A DNA stretch of 64,000 nucleotides from a virus. The position numbers and the translations under genes are program-made. Numbering within the stretch: the stretch's first letter is position 1; every line of letters starts with the position of its first letter. The notes below the pieces were generated by a model. That model worked only from the letters and a program-made list of their open reading frames with translations. It was not told where the DNA came from and ran no database searches. Location: positions 30,530 to 94,529 of the IMG/VR virus record IMGVR_UViG_3300034101_001322; one strand, given 5' to 3'. This document shows positions 50,494 through 58,570 of the stretch, one piece after another.

Positions 50494-51531
50494 TTATTCA
50501 TTTATAATAGTTATATACTTGTCTTTAAGTTTATCTACAGAAAAAGTTTCTAATCCTATTTCTAAAGCCTTTTTCTTTAACTCAATTTTTTGATTATTTT
50601 CTACATACTTATCAATCACTTTTGCAAGCCTTTTTGGATCAGCATTATAAACATTAACCATTGATTTAGTCTTAAACTCATCAATCTTATGTGATTCTAT
50701 TAACCATTTATCAGGAAGTATTGCATTGTTTGGGGATACATTAGTCATAAAAACTGGCAGGGCACTCATAAGAGCCTCATTCATAGGTAGACAAAGACCA
50801 GCATAACGTCTAGGAAGAACCATACCGTCAAAGCCTTCGTACATACTCTCTCTGCTGTCTGGATTACCAGCATCAATAGTTATTCTTGAATCTTTGTAAG
50901 ATGTGTTAATAGGTGTCTGAGTTTTAATAACTAACTCGAAGTCAGCATTAGAATATCTCATCATATCTATAACAGTATCGGTTCCATTCCTATCTTTTGC
51001 TGCCTTCTTTCCACCAATATGTAGGATCCTCTTGTGATTTTTACTAAGGTTTATATCTTTTGCATTATTAAAAAGTGTGCTATCTGTTGGTGGTGGAAGA
51101 TGCATTACTTTTGTTTGATCTCCAAATTTTTGCATAACAATGTCAAGGTTCCAAATGCTTGGTGCCAATAGAACATCTGGTAAAGCCCAATCTGGGTTTG
51201 CAAGATTGCCAAATAGTTCATAGTTATACTGAAGAATTGTTTTTACACCACGCTTCTTAGCAAGATTAACAAACTCTAAATGATAAAATGTTTCACAACT
51301 AATAACAACATCAAGGTTTTCTAAGAAGGCTAAGACTTCATTTGTTTTTGGCATTCCCTTTGTTGTTTGAATAACATCATAGCCCTTGTACCATTCTGGA
51401 TGTTGGGCATTGTTATTAAAAAAAGAAGAATTAATTAAAAGTATCTTGTCTGGATTAAGCATCTTAACAAGTTCCATAGTCTGATTACCAAGACCAGTAT
51501 TATCTGATCTTGCAATAATTCCTAATCTCAT
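50494..51531 (-). CDS. GT-B glycosyltransferase (GT4-like)
   Basis: 345 residues. N-terminal half LGIIARSDNTGLGNQTMELV is a Rossmann start with the GLGNQT loop; C-terminal half has LHIGGKKAAKDRNGTDTVID and the acceptor/donor-binding AGLCLPMNEALMSALPVFMT typical of GT-B enzymes (E-x7-E-like motif). Adds a sugar to a glycan or protein; donor and acceptor unknown. First in a run of four transferases on the - strand. Confidence 0.75.
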   Translation of the reverse strand: MRLGIIARSDNTGLGNQTMELVKMLNPDKILLINSSFFNNNAQHPEWYKGYDVIQTTKGMPKTNEVLAFLENLDVVISCETFYHLEFVNLAKKRGVKTILQYNYELFGNLANPDWALPDVLLAPSIWNLDIVMQKFGDQTKVMHLPPPTDSTLFNNAKDINLSKNHKRILHIGGKKAAKDRNGTDTVIDMMRYSNADFELVIKTQTPINTSYKDSRITIDAGNPDSRESMYEGFDGMVLPRRYAGLCLPMNEALMSALPVFMTNVSPNNAILPDKWLIESHKIDEFKTKSMVNVYNADPKRLAKVIDKYVENNQKIELKKKALEIGLETFSVDKLKDKYITIINE

Positions 51532-52289
51532 TCTTTATAACCCCAGGCATCATCATCTGATGTAAACTTTCTAGTTCCTTCACGACCATCTAAATGATAT
51601 GAACGCTTTATATTTCCTTCAGGATGATAAATCCATAATTTGTGAATGTTCCAACCATCTTCATTAAATTTATTGTAAGGAAGTATTTCATCTTGTATTT
51701 TTCCATGAGTGGTGTCCTCAATAAAAACCCTATCCTGTAGTGGCGGAAGGATTATATCCTTATAATAAGATACACGACTTAAGTGTGGTCTTTGACTCCA
51801 TTGAGCAGTCTTCATAAAAACATCTTCTAGACCAAACATTAAATGTTGATGAGGCTCAGGAATAAATGCTTCAAAGTGAAAACGAATTGTGTTTGCTTTG
51901 TCGTACTCAATTAGATCTAAACATTTTTGCCAATCAATTGGCATGTCTGGGGTTAAAGGAGCATCTCCCTCAACATAAAGAAGTAAAGATGTTTGTATTT
52001 GATTAATAGTTTCACGCATCATTGTGCTTTGGTGACTATGCTTATCAAAGATAATAGGAAGAACGTTTTTATATTCATGAAGACATTTCCAAAGAATTCT
52101 ACTTTTGTATTCATCATAATCTTTTTTCCTATTTAATTGTTCTTTTCGTAATCCATCTATCTGCATAATGATTTCGTTATCTGGAAAATGAACTCTAATA
52201 GATTTAATAGTTTCATCAATCATTTCAGTGCTTGGATGACTTGGTAATACAGAAGTAGCCAAAATAATAGTTACATCATTCTTATGCAT
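51528..52289 (-). CDS. GT-A (GT2-like) glycosyltransferase
   Basis: 253 residues, ATGA-type overlap with the downstream gene. DVTIILATSVLPSHPSTEMI begins a GT-A fold; LLYVEGDAPLTPD near residue 110 holds the acidic D-x-D-like donor site. Likely sugar transfer within the same pathway. Confidence 0.6.
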   Translation of the reverse strand: MHKNDVTIILATSVLPSHPSTEMIDETIKSIRVHFPDNEIIMQIDGLRKEQLNRKKDYDEYKSRILWKCLHEYKNVLPIIFDKHSHQSTMMRETINQIQTSLLLYVEGDAPLTPDMPIDWQKCLDLIEYDKANTIRFHFEAFIPEPHQHLMFGLEDVFMKTAQWSQRPHLSRVSYYKDIILPPLQDRVFIEDTTHGKIQDEILPYNKFNEDGWNIHKLWIYHPEGNIKRSYHLDGREGTRKFTSDDDAWGYKE

Positions 52290-53136
52290 TTATCTGCCTC
52301 ATAATCTTAATACCTAAATCTCTCTTGTATTTAATCCACCAAGTAACCACTTTATGCATATTTGCTGGGTATTGACTTAATAACTCAGGAGTCAACTTAT
52401 GTAACTCAGACCAGTTGGAAACGCTAACAACAGGTATATCATACCCAAATAAATAATTATAAAAATCTAGGCTATTTCCATTTGGATCTATCTTATCAGC
52501 AATTGGAAGGCATAACATTTCTATGGCTTCAAAGAATCTAAATGAATCAATAACTACAGCCCCAGACGGCGCAGGAGCGATCTTAGCGCTGGCTAGAGTG
52601 CGGTAGTAGTCTATAGGCTTATCTCCCTGTGCAAAGCCTGCTGTGGGCTTAAAAAGGGCATTCGGCATGTTCTGTATAGCCTTAGCCAACTGCTGTCGTC
52701 TAGCATGAGTTATCTGACCACCAAAATATAAATCATTATCCTTAGAAGGATATTCAGGAACTAACTTCTTAAGGTGTTGAGGAGCACCTATTGGTAGTTT
52801 GTTATATTTATTGTGTTTTTTGTGAGGGTATTGAATCCATATCTCAGCATTAGGATGATTAATCTTAGTTGTATCAAACTTACCTTCCTCATCCCCCGTA
52901 ATAAATAAAACAACCCTTGAAAGGTTTTGTATTTGTGCATTAATATCTTCTTCATGACCAAGGTTTTGAGGTCCAGGAACTACAACAAATCCACGATCTG
53001 ACTTGGGGATAGATGTTACCTTAACTTGATCTATTTGATACTTATCAAATATTTCTTTTAACAAGCCATAGTCCCACTTATCAGCAGCACAGTCTTGTTC
53101 GTTAAAAGAATATAGGTAACATTTAGATTGATTCAT
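52282..53136 (-). CDS. Glycosyltransferase, exostosin-like GT-B
   Basis: 284 residues from the ATG at 53136; earlier in-frame starts lie inside the methyltransferase gene. YFGGQITHARRQQLAKAIQN, FKPTAGFAQGDKPIDYYRTL and SAKIAPAPSGAVVIDSFRFF then EAIEMLCLPIADK form the exostosin/GT47-like donor-binding half. Acts with its neighbours. Confidence 0.65.
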   Translation of the reverse strand: MNQSKCYLYSFNEQDCAADKWDYGLLKEIFDKYQIDQVKVTSIPKSDRGFVVVPGPQNLGHEEDINAQIQNLSRVVLFITGDEEGKFDTTKINHPNAEIWIQYPHKKHNKYNKLPIGAPQHLKKLVPEYPSKDNDLYFGGQITHARRQQLAKAIQNMPNALFKPTAGFAQGDKPIDYYRTLASAKIAPAPSGAVVIDSFRFFEAIEMLCLPIADKIDPNGNSLDFYNYLFGYDIPVVSVSNWSELHKLTPELLSQYPANMHKVVTWWIKYKRDLGIKIMRQINA

Positions 53137-53836
53137 AAAACAAATGAACCTCATGCTGGTAATCAATTAGAGTTTCTTTATATCCAATACCCTTAATAAA
53201 CTGTCTTAGATCATACAAATATTCTTTCCAGTACATCATCATAAATTCTGGGTGTCCAGACAGCCAGATCTTTGGTTTGAACTCTCTCATAACTTTTTCT
53301 GCACCACCAAGTACACGCCATTCACTTCCTTCAACATCAAGTGAAATTGCTGTAGGTGGCTTTAATCCTTTTTCATAAACAAGAGTATCAATCTTTGTTT
53401 GACCATATTTGTCTGCTTCATACTGCAATTCTTTAAATCCATGTGCTGCTTCAATAGGTGCATCAGCCTCTGGTGGAAACTCATTATAATAAATACGTGC
53501 AAGTTTATTGTCCTTATCAGATGCAAACCCTGGAATGGATGCAAGAGGCATATCTAAATTATTAGCACTCCATAGTAATGGAAAGTGTGACCACACCTTT
53601 GGATTAGGCTCAAACAAAACTACTTCAGCGCCCCACATTTGGCATAGTGCTGGCATTTCTCCTTCTTCAGCACCTACATAGTAAACAACATCGCCCTTGC
53701 CAATATTTTCACTCATTGACTTCAGTCTAGGTTTTTCCCAACCGTGTGGTTGATACCAGTCTGGTCTATCTGCACGATGCTTTGGCAATGTTATTTCAAA
53801 CTCTCCGTTAATAACTGCCTTTACCATTTCGGTCAT
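53123..53836 (-). CDS. FkbM-family methyltransferase
   Basis: 237 residues from ATG 53836 (AAGGAG 8 bases upstream, ATGA overlap with the gene before). SAM site DVVYYVGAEEGEMPALCQMW, acidic loop VLFEPNP, and AISLDVEGSEWRVLGGAEKV, the FkbM signature. Would O-methylate a sugar, perhaps capping the chain made by the transferases. Confidence 0.82.
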   Translation of the reverse strand: MTEMVKAVINGEFEITLPKHRADRPDWYQPHGWEKPRLKSMSENIGKGDVVYYVGAEEGEMPALCQMWGAEVVLFEPNPKVWSHFPLLWSANNLDMPLASIPGFASDKDNKLARIYYNEFPPEADAPIEAAHGFKELQYEADKYGQTKIDTLVYEKGLKPPTAISLDVEGSEWRVLGGAEKVMREFKPKIWLSGHPEFMMMYWKEYLYDLRQFIKGIGYKETLIDYQHEVHLFYESI

Positions 53837-54789
53837 AGACCTAACTCCTTCATAATAGTTGCCCACCTGTGTACATATGTGTGCTCTTGTTTTGTTCTTT
53901 CATGACCAGCAAATCTAATCTGTTCTCTTAATGGTGCATTAAATAAATACTCATCAATTTTAGACTTTAGATCTTCAAGATTTCCATGTTCATAAAAAAC
54001 AATTTCTTCTTCATCGATAAAATAATCTTCTAAACCTTTAATGCGAGGGTAGATAGTAAAGCCACCACGACCAGTACTTTCAAACAACCTATCGCTAGTG
54101 TAATAAGGATAGTTAAAGTTAATGTTTAAACTATCACCTATTGCTACCTTGCTTTTTGCGTAGATACGGTTTAGGGCATCTCCACGAATAGTTCCAGTAT
54201 CACCATCTCCACCAACATGTAAAAAATTTTTACCATATGTCTTTCTTAAAAAATCTATTAACTGTGGACGATATTTATGTTCTGGATGATAACCTTTGCT
54301 ACCAACAAATATAATATCATTCTCAAAATCATATTGATTATAGTCTTGATGTATATAACATTCTTTATCATACACTCCAGCAGGCAAAAAATGACCCTTA
54401 ACTTCTGTGTTTTCATTAAACCAATCACACATTAACTTATCTGTGGCAAAAAAGTGACCAATGTTTGTATAAAAATCATCATTCTTTAAATCTTTTTCAC
54501 GCTCAATACCAAACCATAAATCTAAATGATAAGTCATAGTTGGTACGCCAGCAGACTTTAACTCTTTCAACACATCTGTCATTGATTTAGATCCTGGAGT
54601 TTGCCATCTATGTGTGTGTACCCAGATAAATAGATCTGACTTTAATGATTGATCTAGAACCTGTTCACTTGTTGCTTTCTTTTCCTGCAATTTTTGAACG
54701 GTATGTCCAAGAGACTCTAAAGACTTAGCATGATGATTCTCACTGCTGTAAGGCACCTCAAAGTTACCAAGAAAAACTATATTAGCCAA
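53833..54789 (-). CDS. GT-B glycosyltransferase (CgeB-like)
   Basis: 318 residues from a TTG start (GGGTGG ribosome site). NIVFLGNFEVPYSSENHHAK Rossmann start; IIFVGSKGYHPEHKYRPQLI and ALNRIYAKSKVAIGDSLNIN then TSDRLFESTGRGGFTIYPRI match the CgeB/DUF3880-like C-terminal half with its E-x-G-G-type motif. First gene of the leftward glycan operon, promoted from the shared divergent region. Confidence 0.72.
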   Translation of the reverse strand: MANIVFLGNFEVPYSSENHHAKSLESLGHTVQKLQEKKATSEQVLDQSLKSDLFIWVHTHRWQTPGSKSMTDVLKELKSAGVPTMTYHLDLWFGIEREKDLKNDDFYTNIGHFFATDKLMCDWFNENTEVKGHFLPAGVYDKECYIHQDYNQYDFENDIIFVGSKGYHPEHKYRPQLIDFLRKTYGKNFLHVGGDGDTGTIRGDALNRIYAKSKVAIGDSLNINFNYPYYTSDRLFESTGRGGFTIYPRIKGLEDYFIDEEEIVFYEHGNLEDLKSKIDEYLFNAPLREQIRFAGHERTKQEHTYVHRWATIMKELGL

Positions 54790-54817
54790 GATATTCCACC
54801 CATCTTATGTTTCTATA

Positions 54818-54826
54818 AGTATACCA
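54818..54826 (-). promoter_or_regulatory. Leftward promoter of glycan operon
   Basis: On the - strand TGGTATACT with TATACT at 54823-54818. It lies 12 bases from the rightward -10 box, so the two promoters interfere. Confidence 0.65.
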
Positions 54827-54831
54827 GATTC

Positions 54832-54840
54832 TGCTATACT
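54832..54840 (+). promoter_or_regulatory. Rightward promoter of Stealth-like gene
   Basis: TGCTATACT with TATACT at 54835-54840, then AGGTAGGG ribosome site before GTG 54862. Confidence 0.7.
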
Positions 54841-54861
54841 TGTAATAAAGGTAGGGTAATT

Positions 54862-55554
54862 GTGGATTTTGTTTATATATGTAAGTCTGGCGACAATGAA
54901 GAACTTAGGTACTCAATAAGGTCTGTTGTGCATAGTTTTCCAGACGCTAATGTGTGGCTTGTTGGTGGCAAACCAGATTGGTATTCGGGTAATCACATTC
55001 ATATAGATCAAAATCACCATAAGTATGCTAATGCTATTAATAATCTTAATGCCCTGTGCAACTCTGATAAAATATCAAATGAGTTTGTTCTTATGAATGA
55101 TGACTTCTTTATAATTAAAAGAATAGATTCTATTGATCAGTTTTATAACGGTTTGTTATCTGAAAAAATAGATAGGTACACAAAGATTACTGGGTCATCT
55201 ATGTATATTAAAAAACTAATACTTACAAAAACAAGGTTGCTTGAGCACGGTATAAAAGATCCCTATGACTATGAACTGCATATCCCCATGGTGATGCAAA
55301 GAGATAAACTACTACCTATAATTAAAAAGTATCCTAGTTGTCTTTGGAGATCAATGTATGGCAATATAAACAGTGTTGGTGGCACACAAATGGAAGATGT
55401 TAAGGTTTATACTAATCCAAGGCACATGGCTAGATCAAATGATATAACAGAAAATTCTGTTTTTATGTCAACCGAAGATCAAGCATTTAAAATGATGTTA
55501 GATAAAGTATTGATTAAACTGTTCCCAGATAAAAGCAAGTATGAGTACGCCTAG
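54862..55554 (+). CDS. Stealth-like sugar-phosphotransferase
   Basis: 230 residues from GTG 54862. VDFVYICKSGDNEELRYSIR (Stealth region 1-like) and NEFVLMNDDFFIIKR with NDD at 79-81 (region 2-like), then TENSVFMSTEDQAFKMML. Stealth proteins transfer hexose-1-phosphates to capsule-like glycans. Only + strand gene in this part; its last 9 bases overlap the 3' end of tRNA-Arg on the other strand. Confidence 0.65.
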   Translation: MDFVYICKSGDNEELRYSIRSVVHSFPDANVWLVGGKPDWYSGNHIHIDQNHHKYANAINNLNALCNSDKISNEFVLMNDDFFIIKRIDSIDQFYNGLLSEKIDRYTKITGSSMYIKKLILTKTRLLEHGIKDPYDYELHIPMVMQRDKLLPIIKKYPSCLWRSMYGNINSVGGTQMEDVKVYTNPRHMARSNDITENSVFMSTEDQAFKMMLDKVLIKLFPDKSKYEYA

Positions 55555-55617
55555 AGGGATTCGAACCCCCGACAGTCTGGGTAGAAACCAGATACTCTTC
55601 CTCTGAGTTATAGACGT
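55546..55617 (-). tRNA. tRNA-Arg (TCT)
   Basis: - strand cloverleaf: acceptor ACGTCTA/TAGGCGT (one G-U), anticodon stem TCTGG/CCAGA with loop TTTCTAC, T arm with TTCGAAT. Reads AGA/AGG, the Arg codons favoured by this AT-rich phage. No encoded CCA. Confidence 0.9.
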
Positions 55618-55621
55618 TTAG

Positions 55622-55695
55622 TAGAGCAGGTAGGACTTGAACCTACGATAGCCGAATTATGAGTTCGGTGCCTTAACCAACTTGGCTACTGCTCC
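55622..55695 (-). tRNA. tRNA-Met or tRNA-Ile2 (CAT)
   Basis: - strand cloverleaf: acceptor GGAGCAG/CTGCTCT, D stem GCC/GGC, anticodon stem CCGAA/TTCGG with loop CTCATAA, T arm GTAGG/CCTAC with TTCAAGT. Anticodon CAT fits elongator Met, or Ile2 if lysidine is formed. No encoded CCA. Confidence 0.9.
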
Positions 55696-55698
55696 AGA

Positions 55699-56619
55699 TT
55701 AAATAAACTGTTTAATGCTTCTTCCACCAAGTGGATTAATTGTAACCCTGGCATTCTTTATACCGTGATCACTTCTATCTTTTTTATGTACCGCTAAGAA
55801 CACTGGATCGTAACTTTCGGACGGTACAATTGGATTCCTAAGTCCATGATGAGAAGCAATAAGCATATAACAATCACCAATATTCTTTAATGATAAACTA
55901 CCCTGTAACACAGCCTCAACATTGTTAAGACCAAACTCTAATCCAAAGTCTGTTCCATATATAGCCAACTGCTTCAAGGTGTTATCTTTAATCCTACGTG
56001 CCACAGTGCTTGCTCTTGGTAATTCGTTACCCATATTTTGTAGTGCAGAAATAAAACTTATTGTTTCTGGATGATCAAAAATTCTTTTTTGAAATCTTCT
56101 TGATGTTCCAGACCATTGTTGAAAATCTCTTGGACTGTTGCCATACTTGTGTGACACATGCATAACAGCATTACCTTCTATGTCCATGAAGTGAAAGTCT
56201 GACTTATATCCAAATGGAGAAGAGATTACAGATACAACTCTGTATATGTTTTCACTTACACGCACATCAACATAAGGCTTATTAGTTTTCTTTTTAATTT
56301 CTTCTAATTTATGTGAAAGGCTGTATACCTCAAGGTCTTGTTTAATTGTAGTATTCTGTGTTCTATTAGAAAACTCTGAATCTTTATAAAGGCTGGTAAG
56401 TTTAATCTTGTTGCCACCTTTTGTAGGGAGCAGGACAGAATTACCCTTTTCGTAATACCTCAATCCATCAAGGTCATCAATGTTTTCTAGAATAGATGTG
56501 TCTAATAAGATTAGTTCATCCATTCCAACAACATAAAACCCTTGACCAATGCTAATTCTTTTAGTAAAAATACTAAAATTATTACGCTTGGAAAGTTCTT
56601 TCATTGAAAGATTTGCCAT
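55699..56619 (-). CDS. Conserved phage protein, function unknown
   Basis: 306 residues. Central block FHFMDIEGNAVMHVSHKYGN then SPRDFQQWSGTSRRFQKRIF with DHPETISF, also seen in unassigned proteins of large myoviruses. Helix-rich N-terminus, conserved Asp/Glu/Lys spread over residues 130-200; a nuclease or DNA-end-binding fold is thinkable but unsupported. It stops 4 bases before the tRNA-Met 5' end. Confidence 0.5.
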   Translation of the reverse strand: MANLSMKELSKRNNFSIFTKRISIGQGFYVVGMDELILLDTSILENIDDLDGLRYYEKGNSVLLPTKGGNKIKLTSLYKDSEFSNRTQNTTIKQDLEVYSLSHKLEEIKKKTNKPYVDVRVSENIYRVVSVISSPFGYKSDFHFMDIEGNAVMHVSHKYGNSPRDFQQWSGTSRRFQKRIFDHPETISFISALQNMGNELPRASTVARRIKDNTLKQLAIYGTDFGLEFGLNNVEAVLQGSLSLKNIGDCYMLIASHHGLRNPIVPSESYDPVFLAVHKKDRSDHGIKNARVTINPLGGRSIKQFI

Positions 56620-57333
56620 TTATTTTGTAAATAATTCCTTTTGAAGACCATTCCAATACAAATTATAATAATTAATATCAAAAGAAAATCTCTTCATGTG
56701 TTGAACAACCGCACCAGTATGAGCATAAAGATCAACACCTGCAGCCTTTAATTTTCTAAAGAAAACAATATCTTCGCTAATGTATTTATCACCAATACCC
56801 TGCTCTTCTGCAAACAAAGAGTAGTCTGGGCTTACGCTGCGTAGTTTTGGAATGATTGACTTATGCATAAGAAGAAACCCAAAACCAGCAGAGTCTACCT
56901 GAATAAGTTGATTGATTGGAAGTGGATGAATAATTTGAAGTTCATTTTTATTATTGCCTTCCATAAAAAGTGCAGGGAATGGCTGCATTAAAGACTTCTC
57001 ATTCTCCTTTGACACAAAGTACGTACCACTTACAACTGGTCTTGCAACCTTATCTGCTGCATCCCATACAAGTTTAAACACCTCTGGTGAGATAACAATA
57101 TCTGAATCAATCCAAAGTAACCAATCAGACTTACTTACATCTGCCCAGTTATCAAACAATACCTGTCGCTGTCTACCAATTTGGTTTCCATTTACACGAA
57201 TCTTGTTTACAACTTTAATCCCTGAAGCCAGTGCTGTCATGGTTGTATATAATACTCCGTCCATGAATCGACCATCTACCATACCACCATCACACCATGC
57301 TAAGGTTAGAGTTTCTTTTGAACTATGTGCCAT
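56620..57333 (-). CDS. GT-A glycosyltransferase
   Basis: 237 residues. RQRQVLFDNWADVSKSDWLL then WIDSDIVI with the metal-binding D-x-D at 76-78, and VDSAGFGFLLMHKSII plus EDIVFFRKLKAAGVDLYAHT in the acceptor half. Similar single GT-A proteins occur in large phages. Ends one base before the next stop; the small zinc-finger gene precedes it. Confidence 0.72.
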   Translation of the reverse strand: MAHSSKETLTLAWCDGGMVDGRFMDGVLYTTMTALASGIKVVNKIRVNGNQIGRQRQVLFDNWADVSKSDWLLWIDSDIVISPEVFKLVWDAADKVARPVVSGTYFVSKENEKSLMQPFPALFMEGNNKNELQIIHPLPINQLIQVDSAGFGFLLMHKSIIPKLRSVSPDYSLFAEEQGIGDKYISEDIVFFRKLKAAGVDLYAHTGAVVQHMKRFSFDINYYNLYWNGLQKELFTK

Positions 57334-57440
57334 TACTTATGTCCCTTCATATGTCTGCTCAATGTTAAGTGAGCAAAGTCTGATCTAACTTCTATTTCTT
57401 TCTTACAAATTTCACAGATAACTATTCTGTTATTCGCCAT
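57333..57440 (-). CDS. 35-residue C2H2-like zinc finger
   Basis: CEIC at residues 9-12 and HMKGH at the end (H-x3-H), a single classical-like zinc finger in a minimal protein. Overlaps the glycosyltransferase start by one base (TAATG) and the membrane peptide before it by four codons. Confidence 0.55.
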   Translation of the reverse strand: MANNRIVICEICKKEIEVRSDFAHLTLSRHMKGHK

Positions 57441-57528
57441 CCTGCTTCACTCCATATGTCATTGCAACATAACAAGCAATATATCCAAGCGCAAAGGCTG
57501 GAAGTAAAAATAGTGCATGTACCATCAT
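57430..57528 (-). CDS. 32-residue membrane peptide
   Basis: One hydrophobic helix (HALFLLPAFALGYIACYVAM) and a charged end. AGGAG ribosome site 6 bases before the first of two ATG codons. Overlaps its neighbour, supporting a real operon gene. Function unknown. Confidence 0.5.
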   Translation of the reverse strand: MMVHALFLLPAFALGYIACYVAMTYGVKQDGE

Positions 57529-57529
57529 C

Positions 57530-57742
57530 CTACTCCTCTCTTTTCCAATGAATGTATGACTTAATATATACTGCTGCATATGCTAAGGCACTGAAAATAA
57601 ATCCATATTGATCTGTAACCAATGCATATGCAATCCATAAACATTCGTTAAACAATAGGATAAGCCATCCCCAAATTGTTTTACGTCCAACGAAGAATAT
57701 ACCTGCTACGCCAATGACGGCTAGCACCCATGACCACATCAT
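57530..57742 (-). CDS. Three-span small membrane protein
   Basis: 70 residues: SWVLAVIGVAGIFFVG, then WGWLILLFNECLWIAYALVT and GFIFSALAYAAVYIKSYIHW. A conserved type of phage membrane protein in actinophages with unknown role (host membrane change or entry-blocking are guesses). TGA/ATG overlap with the zinc-ribbon gene before it. Confidence 0.6.
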   Translation of the reverse strand: MMWSWVLAVIGVAGIFFVGRKTIWGWLILLFNECLWIAYALVTDQYGFIFSALAYAAVYIKSYIHWKREE

Positions 57743-57882
57743 ACTGCTACCTGCCTTGGTATCATTGCGTTACAAAATTCACAAAAATCATATGATGATC
57801 CAGTAAATGGACATTCCCCAGCATATACTAATCTATGCTCTGTTAACTTACATCTTAATGACTTAATCAAATTAATTAACAT
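57739..57882 (-). CDS. 47-residue zinc-binding protein
   Basis: Cys pairs RCK near 11, ECP near 24 and CEFC at 34-37 suggest one zinc site. Its stop overlaps the ATG of the membrane gene downstream and its start lies inside the helical gene upstream. Function unknown. Confidence 0.5.
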   Translation of the reverse strand: MLINLIKSLRCKLTEHRLVYAGECPFTGSSYDFCEFCNAMIPRQVAV

Positions 57883-58093
57883 TTATCTCGTTCTGCCCTC
57901 TAGCAATTGCTGCAGATATTTGAAAAGCCTTTGTGGTACGACGAGACTTATTAAGTCCTTTAGCCTTCCACAGATCACTTGTTCCTTCTATGTCCTGGGC
58001 AATCTGCTCACGGATCTCTTTAACTGTCTCAACAATAAACTCCCACAACTGTTCCTTGTGTTCATCTGAAAGTTCTTCAGTCCAGTTACTCAT
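57872..58093 (-). CDS. Small helical protein
   Basis: 73 residues from ATG 58093 (GAGG ribosome site). Acidic helix (DEHKEQLWEFIVETVKEIRE) then basic KSRRTTKAFQ. Could bind nucleic acid; no family known. Confidence 0.5.
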   Translation of the reverse strand: MSNWTEELSDEHKEQLWEFIVETVKEIREQIAQDIEGTSDLWKAKGLNKSRRTTKAFQISAAIARGQNEINVN

Positions 58094-58187
58094 CTTCATC
58101 CTCAAATTCTTTTAGGGCATTGGAGTTATCAAAACAGAAATTACAGTCTCCATTTACTAAACGATTCCCACACCGATTGCAAAACAT
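58086..58187 (-). CDS. 33-residue zinc ribbon, leaderless
   Basis: MFCNRCGNR and CNFC give the four cysteines of a minimal zinc ribbon; acidic end EFEDEDE. First gene of the leftward small-gene operon; its ATG lies 6 bases after the -10 box and has no ribosome site. Confidence 0.6.
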   Translation of the reverse strand: MFCNRCGNRLVNGDCNFCFDNSNALKEFEDEDE

Positions 58188-58193
58188 ATTATC

Positions 58194-58222
58194 AGTATAT
58201 CAAAGGTCTTGCAGTTTGTCAA
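58194..58222 (-). promoter_or_regulatory. Consensus promoter, leaderless
   Basis: - strand TTGACA (58222-58217), 17-base spacer, TATACT (58199-58194), then 6 bases to the ATG at 58187. Confidence 0.88.
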
Positions 58223-58234
58223 TTAAGCGTAAGA

Positions 58235-58315
58235 CTATCTACCGCATCTATTAATAATTAGTAGTAGCCCACCTGAGATTATCAAGGCAAAGATTATGTC
58301 TATTAAAGTAGTCAT
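58235..58315 (-). CDS. 26-residue membrane peptide, leaderless
   Basis: TLIDIIFALIISGGLLLIIN is one membrane helix, followed by RCGR. Start ATG 58315 is 6 bases after a TATAAT box. Small, but promoter and hydrophobic pattern support it. Confidence 0.5.
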   Translation of the reverse strand: MTTLIDIIFALIISGGLLLIINRCGR

Positions 58316-58321
58316 TGATAC

Positions 58322-58327
58322 ATTATA
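58322..58327 (-). promoter_or_regulatory. -10 box, leaderless
   Basis: - strand TATAAT (58327-58322), exactly 6 bases before ATG 58315; no well-spaced -35. Confidence 0.6.
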
Positions 58328-58335
58328 CCTTTCGT

Positions 58336-58366
58336 TTGTCAAAACTGGCAGGGTATATGATAAAAT
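58336..58366 (+). promoter_or_regulatory. Rightward promoter, leaderless
   Basis: TTGTCA at 58336-58341, 19-base spacer, TGA-extended TAAAAT at 58361-58366, 6 bases before ATG 58373. Confidence 0.6.
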
Positions 58367-58372
58367 GATTAT

Positions 58373-58570
58373 ATGTGCCCATTATGTAATAATAAACTAA
58401 CACCTATCATATACACAAGAATAGTAGATGACCGCTATATGCAGATGCATAGAGATGGTTTGATAATCCTTGCTGGTGAAGCAAATCGTTATGGAGATGC
58501 TCCAAAATCATATTGTACTAAATGTCAGGAACCATTCGATAGACTGGTCCCAATAGATAATATGGCTTAA
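58373..58570 (+). CDS. Zinc-ribbon protein, leaderless
   Basis: 65 residues. CPLC at 2-5 and CTKC at 48-51 form a zinc ribbon; between them TRIVDDRYMQMHRDGLIILA. A + strand gene in a - strand area, divergent from the 26-residue peptide and convergent with the next gene, overlapping its stop by four bases. Confidence 0.6.
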   Translation: MCPLCNNKLTPIIYTRIVDDRYMQMHRDGLIILAGEANRYGDAPKSYCTKCQEPFDRLVPIDNMA

